Positions 17,091-26,747 of a stretch of DNA of 64,000 bases are shown piece by piece. Source of the stretch: Chelativorans sp. J32 (lineage in GTDB: Bacteria; Pseudomonadota; Alphaproteobacteria; Rhizobiales; Rhizobiaceae); NCBI RefSeq assembly GCF_000518985.1, contig NZ_JAEQ01000020.1:172-64171 (forward strand). The letters run 5' to 3'. The notes under the pieces are model-generated. The model was not told the origin of the DNA. It saw only the letters and a list, made by a program, of their open reading frames with translations, and did not search any database. A program made the translations under genes and the position numbers. Position 1 is the first letter of the stretch; each line of letters begins with the position of its first letter.

Positions 17091-17990
17091 TCACGTCTTC
17101 TTCGCCACGACCTCGATACCGGCCCAGCGCTCGGGGAGCTGCACGATCTGGGTGAAATCACTGTCAGGCCCGATTTGCGAATGAACGAGTTGCCAGAGCT
17201 GCTTGACGGCGCTGCCGACCCACATTTGCGCACCGATGGCTTCCGCCTCTTCCATGCACAGCTTCAGGTCCTTGTACATGAGGGCCGTCGTGAAGCCGTA
17301 GTCGAACGTTCGCGGCAGAATGGCCTTCGGAAACTTGTCCTGCGAAGCGCTGTTGCGGCCGGACCCGGTGTTTATGACATCGATTACGGTTGCCGGATCA
17401 AGGCCGGCCTTGACCGCCATCACGACGGCTTCGGAAGTGGCGGCCAGAGCCGTGGCGGAGAGGAGATTGTTGACCAGCTTCATGGTCTGACCAAGCCCCG
17501 CCTTCTCGCCGACATAGAACAGCTTGCCGATATTTTTCAGAAGCGGCTCCGCCACCTCATAATGGTCGCGCGGCCCCGAGATCATCACAGCCAGCGTGCC
17601 GGCCTTCGCGCCTGCCTTACCGCCGGAAACGGGTGCGTCGAGATGGGCAATCTTGCTCTCGGCGAGCTTTGCCGCGATCCTCTCAGAGGAGGTTGCGCCC
17701 GTGGTCGACAGATCGATGAAACGCTTGACCGAACTGCCTGACGAGACCCCATTCTCGCCGGCGGCGACCTTCTCAACAATGTTGGGAGTGGGCAAACTGG
17801 CGAAGACGGTCTCGCAGGCATCCGCCACCTCTCTTGGACTGCTTACCGTCCGGGCACCGAGTTTCGCGAACTCCTTTAGCGCCGCGGTGTTCACATCGGT
17901 GACGACCAACTTGTGCCCGGCAGCAACGAGCCTGCCGGCCATCGGCGCGCCCATATTGCCGAGACCTATGAATCCAATCTCTTCGGACAT
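17091..17990 (-). CDS. NAD(P)-dependent beta-hydroxyacid dehydrogenase (3-hydroxyisobutyrate dehydrogenase family)
   Basis: About 299 residues. GFIGLGNMGAPMAGRLVAAG is the Rossmann glycine motif. HLDAPVSGGKAGAKAGTL is the substrate-binding SGG motif. The catalytic lysine is in GLGQTMKLVNNLL. The family oxidises 3-hydroxyisobutyrate, tartronate semialdehyde, L-serine-like and related beta-hydroxy acids. It is the middle gene of a three-gene unit (CMD, dehydrogenase, MBL hydrolase) whose promoter region holds a perfect ATAGC-T-GCTAT palindrome. Confidence 0.87.
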   Translation of the reverse strand: MSEEIGFIGLGNMGAPMAGRLVAAGHKLVVTDVNTAALKEFAKLGARTVSSPREVADACETVFASLPTPNIVEKVAAGENGVSSGSSVKRFIDLSTTGATSSERIAAKLAESKIAHLDAPVSGGKAGAKAGTLAVMISGPRDHYEVAEPLLKNIGKLFYVGEKAGLGQTMKLVNNLLSATALAATSEAVVMAVKAGLDPATVIDVINTGSGRNSASQDKFPKAILPRTFDYGFTTALMYKDLKLCMEEAEAIGAQMWVGSAVKQLWQLVHSQIGPDSDFTQIVQLPERWAGIEVVAKKT

Positions 17991-18032
17991 GACGAGAAAG
18001 CTCCTCCCAACCTTCCGCAGGCCACCTGCGGA

Positions 18033-18422
18033 TTATTTCTGGCCGTCTATTTCGGCGAACACGTTGCGTGCGATGCGGAACGAATCGACCGCTGCCGGCA
18101 CGCCGCAATAGATGGCAACCTGAAGAAACACCTCGCAGATTTCCTCACGCGTAAGACCGTTGTTCAACGCACCCTTCACGTGCACCGCGATCTCATGCGG
18201 GCGGTTCAGGGCGGAAAGCATCGCAAGATTCAGGAAGCTGCGTGTCTTGCGGTCGAGGCCAGGTCGGCCCCATACGGCACCCCAGCAATATTCGGTGACA
18301 AGCTCCTGCATCGGCCGGTTGAAGTCGTCGGCCGTCCTTATGGCGCTGTCGACATAGTCCTTGCCGAGCACCGCACTTCGAATTTCCAGGCCTTTCTCGT
18401 AAGTCGCCTTATCCATCGTCAC
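18033..18422 (-). CDS. Carboxymuconolactone decarboxylase (CMD/PcaC-like) family protein
   Basis: About 129 residues, the normal length of PcaC-type CMD proteins. TEYCWGAVWGRPGLDRKTRS and HVKGALNNGLTREEICEVFL are the family core, and there is a cysteine in VAIYCGVPAAV. PcaC decarboxylates 4-carboxymuconolactone in protocatechuate breakdown, but no other pca gene is present here, so that role is not supported. Many CMD paralogues act on other lactones or as AhpD-like proteins. It opens the unit with the dehydrogenase and MBL hydrolase. The regulatory palindrome is 75 nt upstream. Confidence 0.82.
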   Translation of the reverse strand: MTMDKATYEKGLEIRSAVLGKDYVDSAIRTADDFNRPMQELVTEYCWGAVWGRPGLDRKTRSFLNLAMLSALNRPHEIAVHVKGALNNGLTREEICEVFLQVAIYCGVPAAVDSFRIARNVFAEIDGQK

Positions 18423-18496
18423 TCTCTCCCTTATGTTCGTCTGGCCAGATTCATTATGCGCAGATGTGGCGCAGGCCGCTCAATGCCGGGGGCCGT

Positions 18497-18507
18497 ATAG
18501 CTGCTAT
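18497..18507. promoter_or_regulatory. Perfect ATAGC-T-GCTAT palindrome upstream of the CMD operon
   Basis: An 11-base perfect dyad. It overlaps the stop codon of the CitE-like gene and lies about 75 nt upstream of the CMD start. The same motif, or close variants, recurs at 31484, 36888, 44208 and 45235, each time in a regulatory position, so it is a candidate operator. Confidence 0.55.
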
Positions 18508-19313
18508 CCCTCGGTCGGTATGGCTGCAGCCTCCATGAGGCGCCGGGCTCGCTCCACCAGGGGCTTGTCGATCATCTGGCCGTCGATCTTGATCGCGCTG
18601 TCGGATGTCGCGGCAGCGAGCACCCGTTCGGCCCAGGTGATCTCCTTTTCCGTGGGTCTGAACGCCGTAAGGATGGGCAGGACCTGTTTGGGATGGATGG
18701 CAAGCTTGCCGCCGAAACCCATATTGCGCGCCCGGTACGCTTCGGCAGCGATCAGGTCTGGGTCGTCAAGCGTGGGGGTGACACCGTCGATTGGCGCCTG
18801 TTTCCCCGCGCGGCGTGATGCCAGTACAAGCTGTGAGCGCGTGAAAAGAAGCGCCTCCCACGACGGCTGGCAGCCAAGATCGAGGCCGAAATCGAGCGAG
18901 CCGAATCCAACGCAGATCACCTCCGGAACACTCAGGATGGCTTGGATATTGTCGAGTCCTTCCACCGTTTCGATCAAAGCGATGATCGCCAGTTTTCCAC
19001 CCGCCGAGCCGGCGGCTTCAGCAAGGTCTTCGGCCCGTTCCGCCTTCGGCACGATGACGCCGGAAAGCGCCGCCGAGTCCAGCATGGCAAGATCTTCCTT
19101 CCACCAGGACGTGCCGGCACCGTTGATGCGCGCCAATACCGGCTTTGAAGCGATGTCATGCCGTAGGAGATTGGCGCGCGCAGCCTCCTTGGTAGAGGGG
19201 TCGACCGCATCCTCAAGGTCTATGATGACGGCATCGGCCGCGGTTGCCGCGGCTTTGGTGAAGCGCTCCGGGCGGTCGCCCGGCACGAAGAGGGGAGCAA
19301 TCGGGGCGCGCAT
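18504..19313 (-). CDS. CitE-like CoA-ester lyase (HpcH/HpaI superfamily), possible citramalyl- or malyl-CoA lyase
   Basis: About 269 residues. LFVPGDRPERFTKAAATAAD opens the TIM barrel and VIIDLEDAVDPSTKE is the CitE motif. The metal-binding Glu is in IALIETVEGL and the Asp in GFGSLDFGLDLG. Stand-alone CitE-like proteins cleave (S)-citramalyl-CoA, malyl-CoA or methylmalyl-CoA. The absence of citrate-lyase alpha and gamma genes excludes a citrate lyase role. The ATG at 19313 overlaps the aldehyde-dehydrogenase stop (TGATG). With three CoA-transferases, a methylsuccinyl-CoA-dehydrogenase-like enzyme and an HTD2-type hydratase close by, citramalyl-CoA lyase is the favoured guess. Confidence 0.83.
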   Translation of the reverse strand: MRAPIAPLFVPGDRPERFTKAAATAADAVIIDLEDAVDPSTKEAARANLLRHDIASKPVLARINGAGTSWWKEDLAMLDSAALSGVIVPKAERAEDLAEAAGSAGGKLAIIALIETVEGLDNIQAILSVPEVICVGFGSLDFGLDLGCQPSWEALLFTRSQLVLASRRAGKQAPIDGVTPTLDDPDLIAAEAYRARNMGFGGKLAIHPKQVLPILTAFRPTEKEITWAERVLAAATSDSAIKIDGQMIDKPLVERARRLMEAAAIPTEG

Positions 19314-20788
19314 CAGCGGATCACGAACGGGTTGGAGGTGCTGGTCTCGGTGGCGATCCAGACCGATTTGAGCTGCAGATATTCGCGTACGGCGTCGATC
19401 CCGCTTTCGCGGCCAATGCCGCTGCGCTTGTAGCCGCCGAAGGGCGAGGTGTAACTGACGGCGCGATAGGTGTTGACCCAAACGGTACCGACCTCAAGGC
19501 GCTCCGCCATGCGGATCGAGCGCCCTATGTCCGAGGTCCAGACGCCGGCCGCGAGGCCAAAGTCCACATCATTGGCGATCTGGACTGCTTCCTCCTCGTC
19601 CTCGAAGGGGATCACCGCCAACACCGGGCCGAATACTTCCTCCTGGGCAATGCGCATATCGTTCCGGACATCGGTGAAAATGGTGGGCTCGACAAATTGC
19701 GTACCGTTGGCGCCCGGTCCGGTATAGGGCTTGCCTCCCAGAACGCAGGTTGCGCCCTCGTTGCGGGCCACCTCGATATAATCGAGAACTTTCCGGTATT
19801 GCGGCGGGGTGGTGACAGGCCCGACATTGGTATCCGGCGACATCGGGTCGCCGATACGGGCGGCGCCGGCAACCTCGACGAGCCGTTTCATGAAGCGGTC
19901 GTGGATCGAGCGCTGAAGAAGGAGGCGGGAGCCGGCGATGCAGGTCTGGCCCGAGGCGGCAAAGATGCCGGAAATCGCCCCCATGACGGCAGCCTCGATA
20001 TCGGCATCCTCGAAGACGATGTTCGGCGATTTGCCGCCGAGTTCGAGCGAAACATGCTTCAGATCGCGCGCGGCAGCCTCGTAGATCTTCTGTCCGGAAA
20101 GATCCGAGCCTGTGAAGGCGATCTTTGCGATGTCCTTATGCGCGACAAGCGCAGCACCGACATCCGCTCCGAAGCCGGTGACGGTATTGACCACGCCTTT
20201 AGGGAAACCGGCTTTGCCGAAAAGGTCCATGAACTCGAGCGTGGAAGCCGAAGTAAACTCCGACGGCTTGATGACGGCGGTGTTGCCGGCAGCAAGCGCC
20301 GGAGCAAGTTTCCACGCAAGCAGCAGCAGCGGCGAGTTCCAGGGGGTGATCATCGCCACAACGCCAAGCGGCTCAAGCCGGGTGAAATTGAAGATAGACT
20401 TCTTATCGGTTGGAATGACCGTGCCTTCTATCTTATCGGCCAATCCTCCGTAATAGCGGTACCACTCGGCGAGATATCTCGTCTGCGCCGACATTTCGGC
20501 AAGGAGCTTGCCATTATCGCGTACCTCCGTTTCCGCGAGGCTTGCGGCGTTCTCCTCAATGAGTTCCGCCAACCGAACCATCAGTTTGCCGCGGGCCGAC
20601 GCGGTCATGGTTCCCCATTCGCCACGCCGAGCAGCCTTTGCCGCCGCCACTGCACGGTCCACATCGCCGGCCGTTGCATGCGCGATAAGCGCCCAGGCCT
20701 TGCCATCGTAGGGATTTGCGGTCTCAAACGTGCGGCCACCCTCGGCCTCCACATAGGCGCCGTCAATGTAAAGGCCATAACGCTTCAT
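19313..20788 (-). CDS. NAD(P)-dependent aldehyde dehydrogenase
   Basis: About 491 residues, standard for the family. The general-base glutamate is in SLELGGKSPN and the catalytic cysteine in ASGQTCIAGSRL. GSDLSGQKIYEAA is the NAD-binding GxxxxG region. The C-terminal SPFGGYKRSGIGRE is also normal. The sequence resembles the betaine-, hydroxymuconic- or succinic-semialdehyde groups, but no single substrate can be assigned. The ATG at 20788 overlaps the CoA-transferase stop by four bases. It may oxidise an aldehyde or semialdehyde released by the lyase encoded just downstream. Confidence 0.87.
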   Translation of the reverse strand: MKRYGLYIDGAYVEAEGGRTFETANPYDGKAWALIAHATAGDVDRAVAAAKAARRGEWGTMTASARGKLMVRLAELIEENAASLAETEVRDNGKLLAEMSAQTRYLAEWYRYYGGLADKIEGTVIPTDKKSIFNFTRLEPLGVVAMITPWNSPLLLLAWKLAPALAAGNTAVIKPSEFTSASTLEFMDLFGKAGFPKGVVNTVTGFGADVGAALVAHKDIAKIAFTGSDLSGQKIYEAAARDLKHVSLELGGKSPNIVFEDADIEAAVMGAISGIFAASGQTCIAGSRLLLQRSIHDRFMKRLVEVAGAARIGDPMSPDTNVGPVTTPPQYRKVLDYIEVARNEGATCVLGGKPYTGPGANGTQFVEPTIFTDVRNDMRIAQEEVFGPVLAVIPFEDEEEAVQIANDVDFGLAAGVWTSDIGRSIRMAERLEVGTVWVNTYRAVSYTSPFGGYKRSGIGRESGIDAVREYLQLKSVWIATETSTSNPFVIR

Positions 20789-21936
20789 GGTGCTCGTTCT
20801 CCAAGCGCAGCTGCGGGTGCGAATTCCGCCCGCAAAGCGGGGCCGTTCTCGTCCAGTCTCGGAACGTGGCGCCGGGTGGCGCCGGGCACCGGAAGGTCTG
20901 CCAATCGCACCTCGGTGCCGGCAAGTTCCACAAAGCGCTCGCGCAGATGCGGGTGCGTCGACAGATCCTCGACCGAATTCAGGTTCGAGCAGGCGATTCG
21001 CCACTTCTTGAGAATTTCAATCAGTTCGGCTCGCGAATAGCGAGCGAACACGTCTCCGATGATGGCATCGAGAGGAGGTCGGTTCTCCACGCGCGCCATG
21101 TTGGTGGCGAACCGCGGATCGCTGGCCAGTTCGGGTTGGCCGAGAACCTTTCCGCAGAGCGTGGCGAACTCCCGGTTCGATTGGACGGCGATCAAAAGCG
21201 GTTCGCCACCGGCAGCGAAGTAAGCGCCATAGGGCGCCAGCGTCGCGTGCGCCACACCCATGCGAGCAGGCGCCTTGCCAAGATAGCGCTGGAAGGCGAG
21301 GGGGACGTTCATCCAGTCCGCCATCACGTCGAACATCGCGATCGACAGATCGATACCTTCGCCGGAGCGGGCGCGGAGAAGCAGCGCGCGTAATATTGCC
21401 GAAAAGGCGGTCAGTCCTGTTGCGATATCGCAGACCGAGAAGCCGACGCGCGAGGGCATGGCCTCGTTGCCGGTAACCGAGCATAATCCGCTTTCCGCCT
21501 GCACGAGAAGGTCATAGGCCTTCATGTCGGAGAAGGGACCGGTCCGCCCGTAGCCGGTGATCTCGCAGGTGATCAAACCGGGGTTGGTCTTGCGCAGTTC
21601 TTCACCGCCGAACCCCCGCTTTTCCAACGAGCCCGGAGCGAGATTCTGCAGGAGAACATCCGCACGGGCAAGCATGTTGCGCAGTAAATCCGCATCTTCT
21701 GGCTTGTCGATGTCGAGGCAGATGGATTCCTTGCCGGCATTGAGCCAGACGAAATAGGCGCTCTCGCCATTTGCAGCGTTATCGTAAGAGCGGGCGAAAT
21801 CGCCCTCCGCGCGCTCGATCTTGATGACGCGGGCACCGGCATTGCAAAGGAGAAGACCGCAATAGGGCGCGGCTACCGCTTGCTCGATGGAGACGACGGT
21901 TATGCCTTCGAGTTCTCTGCCGAGTCCTGATCCCAT
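20785..21936 (-). CDS. CaiB/BaiF family CoA-transferase (second of three)
   Basis: Class III CoA-transferase of about 383 residues. GITVVSIEQAVAAPYCGLLL opens the fold, and the catalytic aspartate lies in FSVCDIATGLTAF. TGYGRTGPFSDMKAYD is the usual conserved loop. These enzymes move CoA between carboxylic acids, for example from succinyl-CoA or within mesaconyl-CoA. It starts one base after the acyl-CoA dehydrogenase stop and overlaps the aldehyde-dehydrogenase start, so it is part of a five-gene unit that begins at 24856. A mesaconyl-C1/C4-CoA transferase role is a hypothesis from context. Confidence 0.87.
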   Translation of the reverse strand: MGSGLGRELEGITVVSIEQAVAAPYCGLLLCNAGARVIKIERAEGDFARSYDNAANGESAYFVWLNAGKESICLDIDKPEDADLLRNMLARADVLLQNLAPGSLEKRGFGGEELRKTNPGLITCEITGYGRTGPFSDMKAYDLLVQAESGLCSVTGNEAMPSRVGFSVCDIATGLTAFSAILRALLLRARSGEGIDLSIAMFDVMADWMNVPLAFQRYLGKAPARMGVAHATLAPYGAYFAAGGEPLLIAVQSNREFATLCGKVLGQPELASDPRFATNMARVENRPPLDAIIGDVFARYSRAELIEILKKWRIACSNLNSVEDLSTHPHLRERFVELAGTEVRLADLPVPGATRRHVPRLDENGPALRAEFAPAAALGERAP

Positions 21937-21937
21937 G

Positions 21938-23605
21938 TCAATTCTGCCTCGACAGCAGCCCGCGGCCGATGACCTGAGCCTGGATTTCGGCCGCACCTTC
22001 AAAGATGTTGAGGATACGTGCGTCGCACAGCACGCGGCTGATTTCGCTTTCCAGCGCATATCCGATGCCGCCGTGGATCTGCAGACTGGTGTCGGCATTC
22101 GACCAGGCGACCCTGGCGGCGAGCAGCTTCGCCATACCAGCCTCGATATCGCAGCGACGCCCCTTGTCCTTTTCCCGCGCAGCGAAATAGGTCAGCTCGC
22201 GCGCCATGACGATTTCGGCCAGCATCATCGCCAACTTGTCCGAAACACGCGGAAACTCGACAAGTTTGCGGGCGAACTGCTTACGTTCCTCGGCGTAGCG
22301 AAGCCCGAGCTCATACGCATTGCGGGCGACTCCGATGGAGCGTGCCGCAGTCTGAATGCGCGCGCCTTCGAAAGTTTGCATGAGGTGCTTGAAGCCTTGG
22401 CCTTCGACCCCGCCGAGCAGGCAGTTGGCCGGTACTTCAAAGTCCTCGAAGGCGATTTCGTATTCCCGCATACCGCGATAGCCCAGCACTTCGATGTCGG
22501 AACCGCTCATTCCCGGGGAGGGAAACGGATCGGACTCGGTGCCGCGCAGCTTCGGAGCAAGAAACAGGCTGAGACCGCTATAGCCCGTTGTGGCCGGGTC
22601 GGTGCGGGCGAGGATCGTCATCAGGTCGGAGCGGCCGCCATGGGTAATCCAGGTCTTGTTGCCATTGATGCGCCAGGAGCCGTCCGGCGCGCGATCCGCC
22701 CGCGTGCGCAGACTGCCGAGATCGGAGCCCGTATCGGGCTCGGTGAATACGGCCGTCGGCAACACCTCGCCGGAGGCGATGCGCGGCAGCCAGTATTTCT
22801 TCTGTTCGGGTGTCCCGCCGATCGTGACGAGTTCGCCGGCGATCTCGGAACGGGTTCCAAGGGAGCCAGCCGCGATCCATCCGCGGCTCAGTTCCTCGGT
22901 GGTAACGCACATGGCGAGCTTGCCCATGCCCATGCCGCCATATTCGGGATCGATACAGATACCGAAGACGCCGAGCTCGGCCAGCCGGTCGACCACATCG
23001 AGGGGGATCAGGCTGTCGGCCAGATGCCAGCGGTGCGCATGCGGCGCTATGTGGGTATTGGCGAACCGGCGGAACTGATCGCGGATCAGATCAAGCGTAT
23101 CATCCTCGAGCGTCTCGTCGATTTCGCCCCCGGTGCGCACAAACTCGATCAGTGCGCGGCGAAGTTCCGGCAGATCGCTGCGTTCCACGAATTCCGCCGT
23201 TTTTTCGCGCAACGTTTCCGCTGCCGCGCTGACGCCGAGCTCGGACGGACGCACATATTCGTTCTGGCTCATGGGAACGCCGCCGATCAGCTGGCCGAGA
23301 TATTCGGCAAATCCGATCTGCAGGACCAGTCGTTCCCCGTGGCCGAACCTGCCGCGCTCTGCGAGCCGCGCGGCCCAATTCGCGGTAGCCGCTATCGCCT
23401 TGACGGTGGTGGCCGTCCAGGCAAGACCGTGAACGGCTCGTTGATGCCTGTCGCCCAGATCACCATCGAACAGCCCGTCCTTCATCACGCGCGGCTCGAT
23501 CGCGCTTCGGACGGCCAGAACATAAGCCTCCGCTGCTGCCGCAGCCCGCTGAGCCGCGATCAGGATTTCTTCCTCGGGCCTTTTTTTTATTAGTGCTCCG
23601 TTCAT
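21938..23605 (-). CDS. Acyl-CoA dehydrogenase with N-terminal helical extension, methylsuccinyl-CoA dehydrogenase-like
   Basis: About 555 residues, some 160 longer than ordinary acyl-CoA dehydrogenases. The first 150 residues form a helical extension containing [27 protein letters not shown] and GGVPMSQNE. This extension and total length are typical of (2S)-methylsuccinyl-CoA dehydrogenase (Mcd) of the ethylmalonyl-CoA pathway. The catalytic core follows, with [22 protein letters not shown] and the base glutamate in [10 protein letters not shown]. It would make mesaconyl-CoA, passing electrons to ETF. The ATG at 23605 is preferred; a TTG at 23623 directly after the upstream stop is an alternative. 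Neighbouring CoA-transferases and the CitE-like lyase suit a mesaconyl-CoA product. The match to Mcd is by recalled family features, not alignment. Confidence 0.8.
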   Translation of the reverse strand: MNGALIKKRPEEEILIAAQRAAAAAEAYVLAVRSAIEPRVMKDGLFDGDLGDRHQRAVHGLAWTATTVKAIAATANWAARLAERGRFGHGERLVLQIGFAEYLGQLIGGVPMSQNEYVRPSELGVSAAAETLREKTAEFVERSDLPELRRALIEFVRTGGEIDETLEDDTLDLIRDQFRRFANTHIAPHAHRWHLADSLIPLDVVDRLAELGVFGICIDPEYGGMGMGKLAMCVTTEELSRGWIAAGSLGTRSEIAGELVTIGGTPEQKKYWLPRIASGEVLPTAVFTEPDTGSDLGSLRTRADRAPDGSWRINGNKTWITHGGRSDLMTILARTDPATTGYSGLSLFLAPKLRGTESDPFPSPGMSGSDIEVLGYRGMREYEIAFEDFEVPANCLLGGVEGQGFKHLMQTFEGARIQTAARSIGVARNAYELGLRYAEERKQFARKLVEFPRVSDKLAMMLAEIVMARELTYFAAREKDKGRRCDIEAGMAKLLAARVAWSNADTSLQIHGGIGYALESEISRVLCDARILNIFEGAAEIQAQVIGRGLLSRQN

Positions 23606-23623
23606 GATACTCGTTCCGTTCAA

Positions 23624-24856
23624 TCACGATTTGCCGGTCGGGCCAGCGATGATCCCGGCATCGTGCAGCTTGCCGATCGTCGCGGCAGTCAGGCCGAGCA
23701 CATTGCTCAACACCTCGTCGGTATGGGCACCCAAGCCCTTGCTGGGTGCCGCGGAAAGACGATCGGCACGGGGCAGCGTGGCGGCTGCGCCAGGTGTGGG
23801 ATAGCGATGGCCGCTCGGATGCTCGACCATGTCGAAGAGCCTTCCGTTGGCGGCGAAGGGATCACCCTTCGCGATTGCTTCCTTCAGCGTGTTGTATGGT
23901 CCCCAGCACACCCCGGTGTTCTCGAACGCGTGCTCGAGTTCAGCGAGCGAGCGCTCTCCGACGGCGGCGGTTACAAGCGGATTCAGCCGGTCGCGATGCT
24001 GGAACCGCAGCCCCTCGTCGGAGCCAAGATCGACCCCCAGCTCGGCTTCTATGGCTGCTATCTCCTCGCGCAGTCCCAACGCGTCGACCAGATCCTTCCA
24101 GTGACGTTTTGTGAGCGCGACGATCATCACGCGGCGGCCATCCTTGGTGCGGAAGTCACGGCCGAAGGCACCGAAGATGTCATTACCCATGCGCGGGCGA
24201 TCCTCGCCGGAAACATAGACCTCCGCTACCTGGCCGAGATGACCGAGGCTTGCGGCGGCGACATCGCCGAGCGGCACGCAGATTTCCTCGCCCTTTCCGG
24301 TCAGGCGGCGGTTTCGCTCTGCAGCCAGCAAAGTGAAAGCGGCATAGGAGCCGGTCACGAGGTCCCACGCCGGCAGCACGTGGTTTACGGGTGCATCGCC
24401 AAGCGTATCCGGCCCTGTCATCAAGGGAATTCCCACGGCACTGTTGACCGTGTAATCGACGGCCGACGTGCCGTCCGCCCAGCCCATGACACGCAGGGTG
24501 ATCATGTCTGCGCGGTGCTTCACCAAATTCTCGTGGGATAGGAAACCGGACACAGGGTAGTTCGTGACGAACAGGCCCGCATTTTCCCCCGGCGCGGTGG
24601 CGATCGCGACCGCCAGTTCACGACCCTCCGGTCGGGAGAGGTCGATGGCGACGGACTTCTTGCCCTTGTTCAGACCCTCCCAGTAGAAACTCGGACCATT
24701 GGGCGAGCGCGGCCAGCGGTGGTAATCCGGGCCACCGCCGATCATGTCGAAGCGGATCACTTCGGCGCCCATCTGCGCGCAGTAGAGCGCACAGGAGGGG
24801 GCTGCCACGAAGGCGGCCCCTTCGACGATACGCAAGCCTTTGAGAAGCTCATACAT
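23624..24856 (-). CDS. CaiB/BaiF family CoA-transferase (first of three)
   Basis: About 410 residues. GLRIVEGAAFVAAPSCALY is the N-terminal family motif and the candidate catalytic aspartate is in LPAWDLVTGSYAAF. SFYWEGLNKGKKSVAIDL is the typical CoA-site region. It is the promoter-proximal gene of the leftward unit and is divergent from the TRAP transporter operon, so it is the best candidate for activating the imported acid to its CoA ester at the expense of succinyl-CoA or another donor. The particular acid is unknown. Confidence 0.86.
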   Translation of the reverse strand: MYELLKGLRIVEGAAFVAAPSCALYCAQMGAEVIRFDMIGGGPDYHRWPRSPNGPSFYWEGLNKGKKSVAIDLSRPEGRELAVAIATAPGENAGLFVTNYPVSGFLSHENLVKHRADMITLRVMGWADGTSAVDYTVNSAVGIPLMTGPDTLGDAPVNHVLPAWDLVTGSYAAFTLLAAERNRRLTGKGEEICVPLGDVAAASLGHLGQVAEVYVSGEDRPRMGNDIFGAFGRDFRTKDGRRVMIVALTKRHWKDLVDALGLREEIAAIEAELGVDLGSDEGLRFQHRDRLNPLVTAAVGERSLAELEHAFENTGVCWGPYNTLKEAIAKGDPFAANGRLFDMVEHPSGHRYPTPGAAATLPRADRLSAAPSKGLGAHTDEVLSNVLGLTAATIGKLHDAGIIAGPTGKS

Positions 24857-25098
24857 GTCAGGCGGCCTGCTTCAATGCGCTGCCTCGATCGCATGAATCG
24901 TATTTTGCTTGGGAAAGTTTCATCGCCACGCACCAGATTTGAGCACCCAGCAACGATCATCGCCCACAGGTTTGCCGAAGACGATGCTCAAGAAGGTGAA
25001 ACCTGTTATGCGACAGGGCGGACTCCCCAAGCGCCTGCCTCCACCGAAAGATACCGCCATCACAGCGGCACGAGGATGCCTGTCGAGGGAGGAAAAGA

Positions 25099-26181
25099 AT
25101 GATGAGAATGGCTGGGTCTCTGCGCGTATCCGCAAGACTTCTTCGAAGGCTGATCCTGACAGGCATCACGGCAGCCGGCATGGCCGCCTCCACGCATGCC
25201 TCCCTTAGCGCCGAATTCGAATGGCGGTATTATTCGGTGTCCCCGATGGGGCATCCGTATTCACAGATCCTCGACAAGCATTTCAAGGCCATCCAGGAAC
25301 GTTCCGGAGACAAGCTGAAGATCGATCTCGTTTATTTCGGCGAGACGCCCTATAAGGGTGCCGAAGCCGAAAAGCTGATGCGCGACGGCCTGGGTGAGAT
25401 GACCGAATGGCTGGTGAGCTATTCGACCAGCACTTACCCGCTTCTCTCTGCTCCCGAGCTACCCTTCCTGCCCATCGAGGCGCTGGACCCGGCAAAGCAC
25501 ATTCCTGCCGCAGATAAGGCCTGGCAGAGCCCGAGCGTGGCCAAGGAGCTGGACAGCATCCTCGAACGCCACAACGCAATCCGGCTGTCTCGTTTCTACT
25601 GGCCACCACAAAATCATTGGCTGAATAAACCGATCGGCGGGCCGGAGGGTTTCAACGGGTTGAAGATCCGCGAATATTCGGCGGAAGGGATCGACTTCAC
25701 AACAGCCATCGGCGCGACGCCGGTGTCCATGACCGCGCCCGATGTCTATGCCGCCCTGCAGCGCGGCGCCTTAGATGGTGTCGTAACCGCTTCGACCTCC
25801 ATGACCGGAATCAAATGGGGCGAAGTGCTGAAGGCCGGGTACATCACGAACTTCAAGCTATCGATCAGCCTCATCCTCGTTTCGAAGCGCGAATACGACA
25901 AGCTGCCACCCGATGTGCAGACTATCCTCGGTGAGGAGATCGACAAAGCGACCAGCGAAATCCTAACTTTCATGGTCGACAACGAGACGAAGCTGCACGA
26001 GCAGCTGAAAAAGGATTACGGCTTCACCATCACCTACGCGTCGCCGGAAGACTACGCCAAGCTGCGTGAAATCGCTCAGACAGCCGTGTGGCCAGCTTGG
26101 GTCGAGCGAGTGGGCCCGGATGTGGGCAAGCCTTTGATCAATGACGTGTTGACGGCTCTGGGCGCTCCCGAGCGGCTCTGA
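25099..26181 (+). CDS. TRAP transporter solute receptor (DctP family)
   Basis: About 360 residues. The N-terminal MMRMAGSLRVSARLLRRL leads into a hydrophobic signal peptide ending near STHASLSA. The DctP fold is seen in SPMGHPYSQILDKHFKAI and FYWPPQNHWLNKPIGGPEG, with the carboxylate-binding region in GLKIREYSAEG. A strong GGGAGG (25087-25092) precedes the start by six bases. It hands a carboxylic acid to the DctQM membrane pair that follows. Sodium-coupled uptake is the family norm. The divergent CoA-transferase and the downstream PrpD and CaiB genes point to a branched or unsaturated dicarboxylic acid, by inference. Confidence 0.88.
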   Translation: MMRMAGSLRVSARLLRRLILTGITAAGMAASTHASLSAEFEWRYYSVSPMGHPYSQILDKHFKAIQERSGDKLKIDLVYFGETPYKGAEAEKLMRDGLGEMTEWLVSYSTSTYPLLSAPELPFLPIEALDPAKHIPAADKAWQSPSVAKELDSILERHNAIRLSRFYWPPQNHWLNKPIGGPEGFNGLKIREYSAEGIDFTTAIGATPVSMTAPDVYAALQRGALDGVVTASTSMTGIKWGEVLKAGYITNFKLSISLILVSKREYDKLPPDVQTILGEEIDKATSEILTFMVDNETKLHEQLKKDYGFTITYASPEDYAKLREIAQTAVWPAWVERVGPDVGKPLINDVLTALGAPERL

Positions 26182-26231
26182 TCGAACGCAGGCGTCCGCG
26201 TTGCGGACGAAACTCCTCAGAAGGGGCTCTC

Positions 26232-26747
26232 ATGGACCGCAAACCCGAAGCATTGCGCTCGGTCGACCGCGCGCTTTTCTTTCTCGCATGTCTGTGCGGT
26301 GTGGCAATCCTGGTGCTGCAGCTCGCCGAGATCGGAGCGCGCGTACTCGGCGGCAGTGTCGTTTTCTCCTCGGAGGCGACAGGCTTCCTGATGGCCATCA
26401 TGGTATTTTTGGCCCTGCCGGAGGTGACCAGGCTCAATGAGCACATTACTGCCGATTTCGTCGTGCTGATGATGGGGCCGAAGCTGAGAGGCGTAATCGA
26501 ACAGATCGTTGCGCCACTCTTCTCGGCGATCTACGTCGCGATCCTCATTTACCTGCTCTACGCCCTGACGCGTGATTCCTATCTGGATGGCGTCCGATCG
26601 GAAGGCGTCACGCGCCTCCCGGTCTTCATTCCCCAGGCGATCATGTCGCTCGGCATCGTTATCATGCTTGTGCGGCTGATCATCATGCTCGCCTCGCCTC
26701 AAGCGCCCCGTCCGCATTCCGACGAGGCGAAGGAGCATATCCAATGA
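26232..26747 (+). CDS. TRAP transporter small permease (DctQ family)
   Basis: About 171 residues with four hydrophobic helices, near residues 15-36, 50-68, 90-115 and 130-155, as in DctQ. LNEHITADFVV is the conserved segment after the second helix. The stop overlaps the ATG of the large permease by four bases. It is the scaffold partner of DctM in the inner membrane. Confidence 0.87.
   Translation: MDRKPEALRSVDRALFFLACLCGVAILVLQLAEIGARVLGGSVVFSSEATGFLMAIMVFLALPEVTRLNEHITADFVVLMMGPKLRGVIEQIVAPLFSAIYVAILIYLLYALTRDSYLDGVRSEGVTRLPVFIPQAIMSLGIVIMLVRLIIMLASPQAPRPHSDEAKEHIQ

Noticed and set aside
18033-18422. Protocatechuate pathway role for the CMD protein
   Set aside because: No other pca genes are in the window and CMD paralogues have many other roles.
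24999-25009. AAACCTGTTAT upstream of the TRAP receptor as a motif copy
   Set aside because: Eight of eleven bases agree and the symmetry is lost; an adjacent CCTGT-N6-ACAGG dyad explains the match better.
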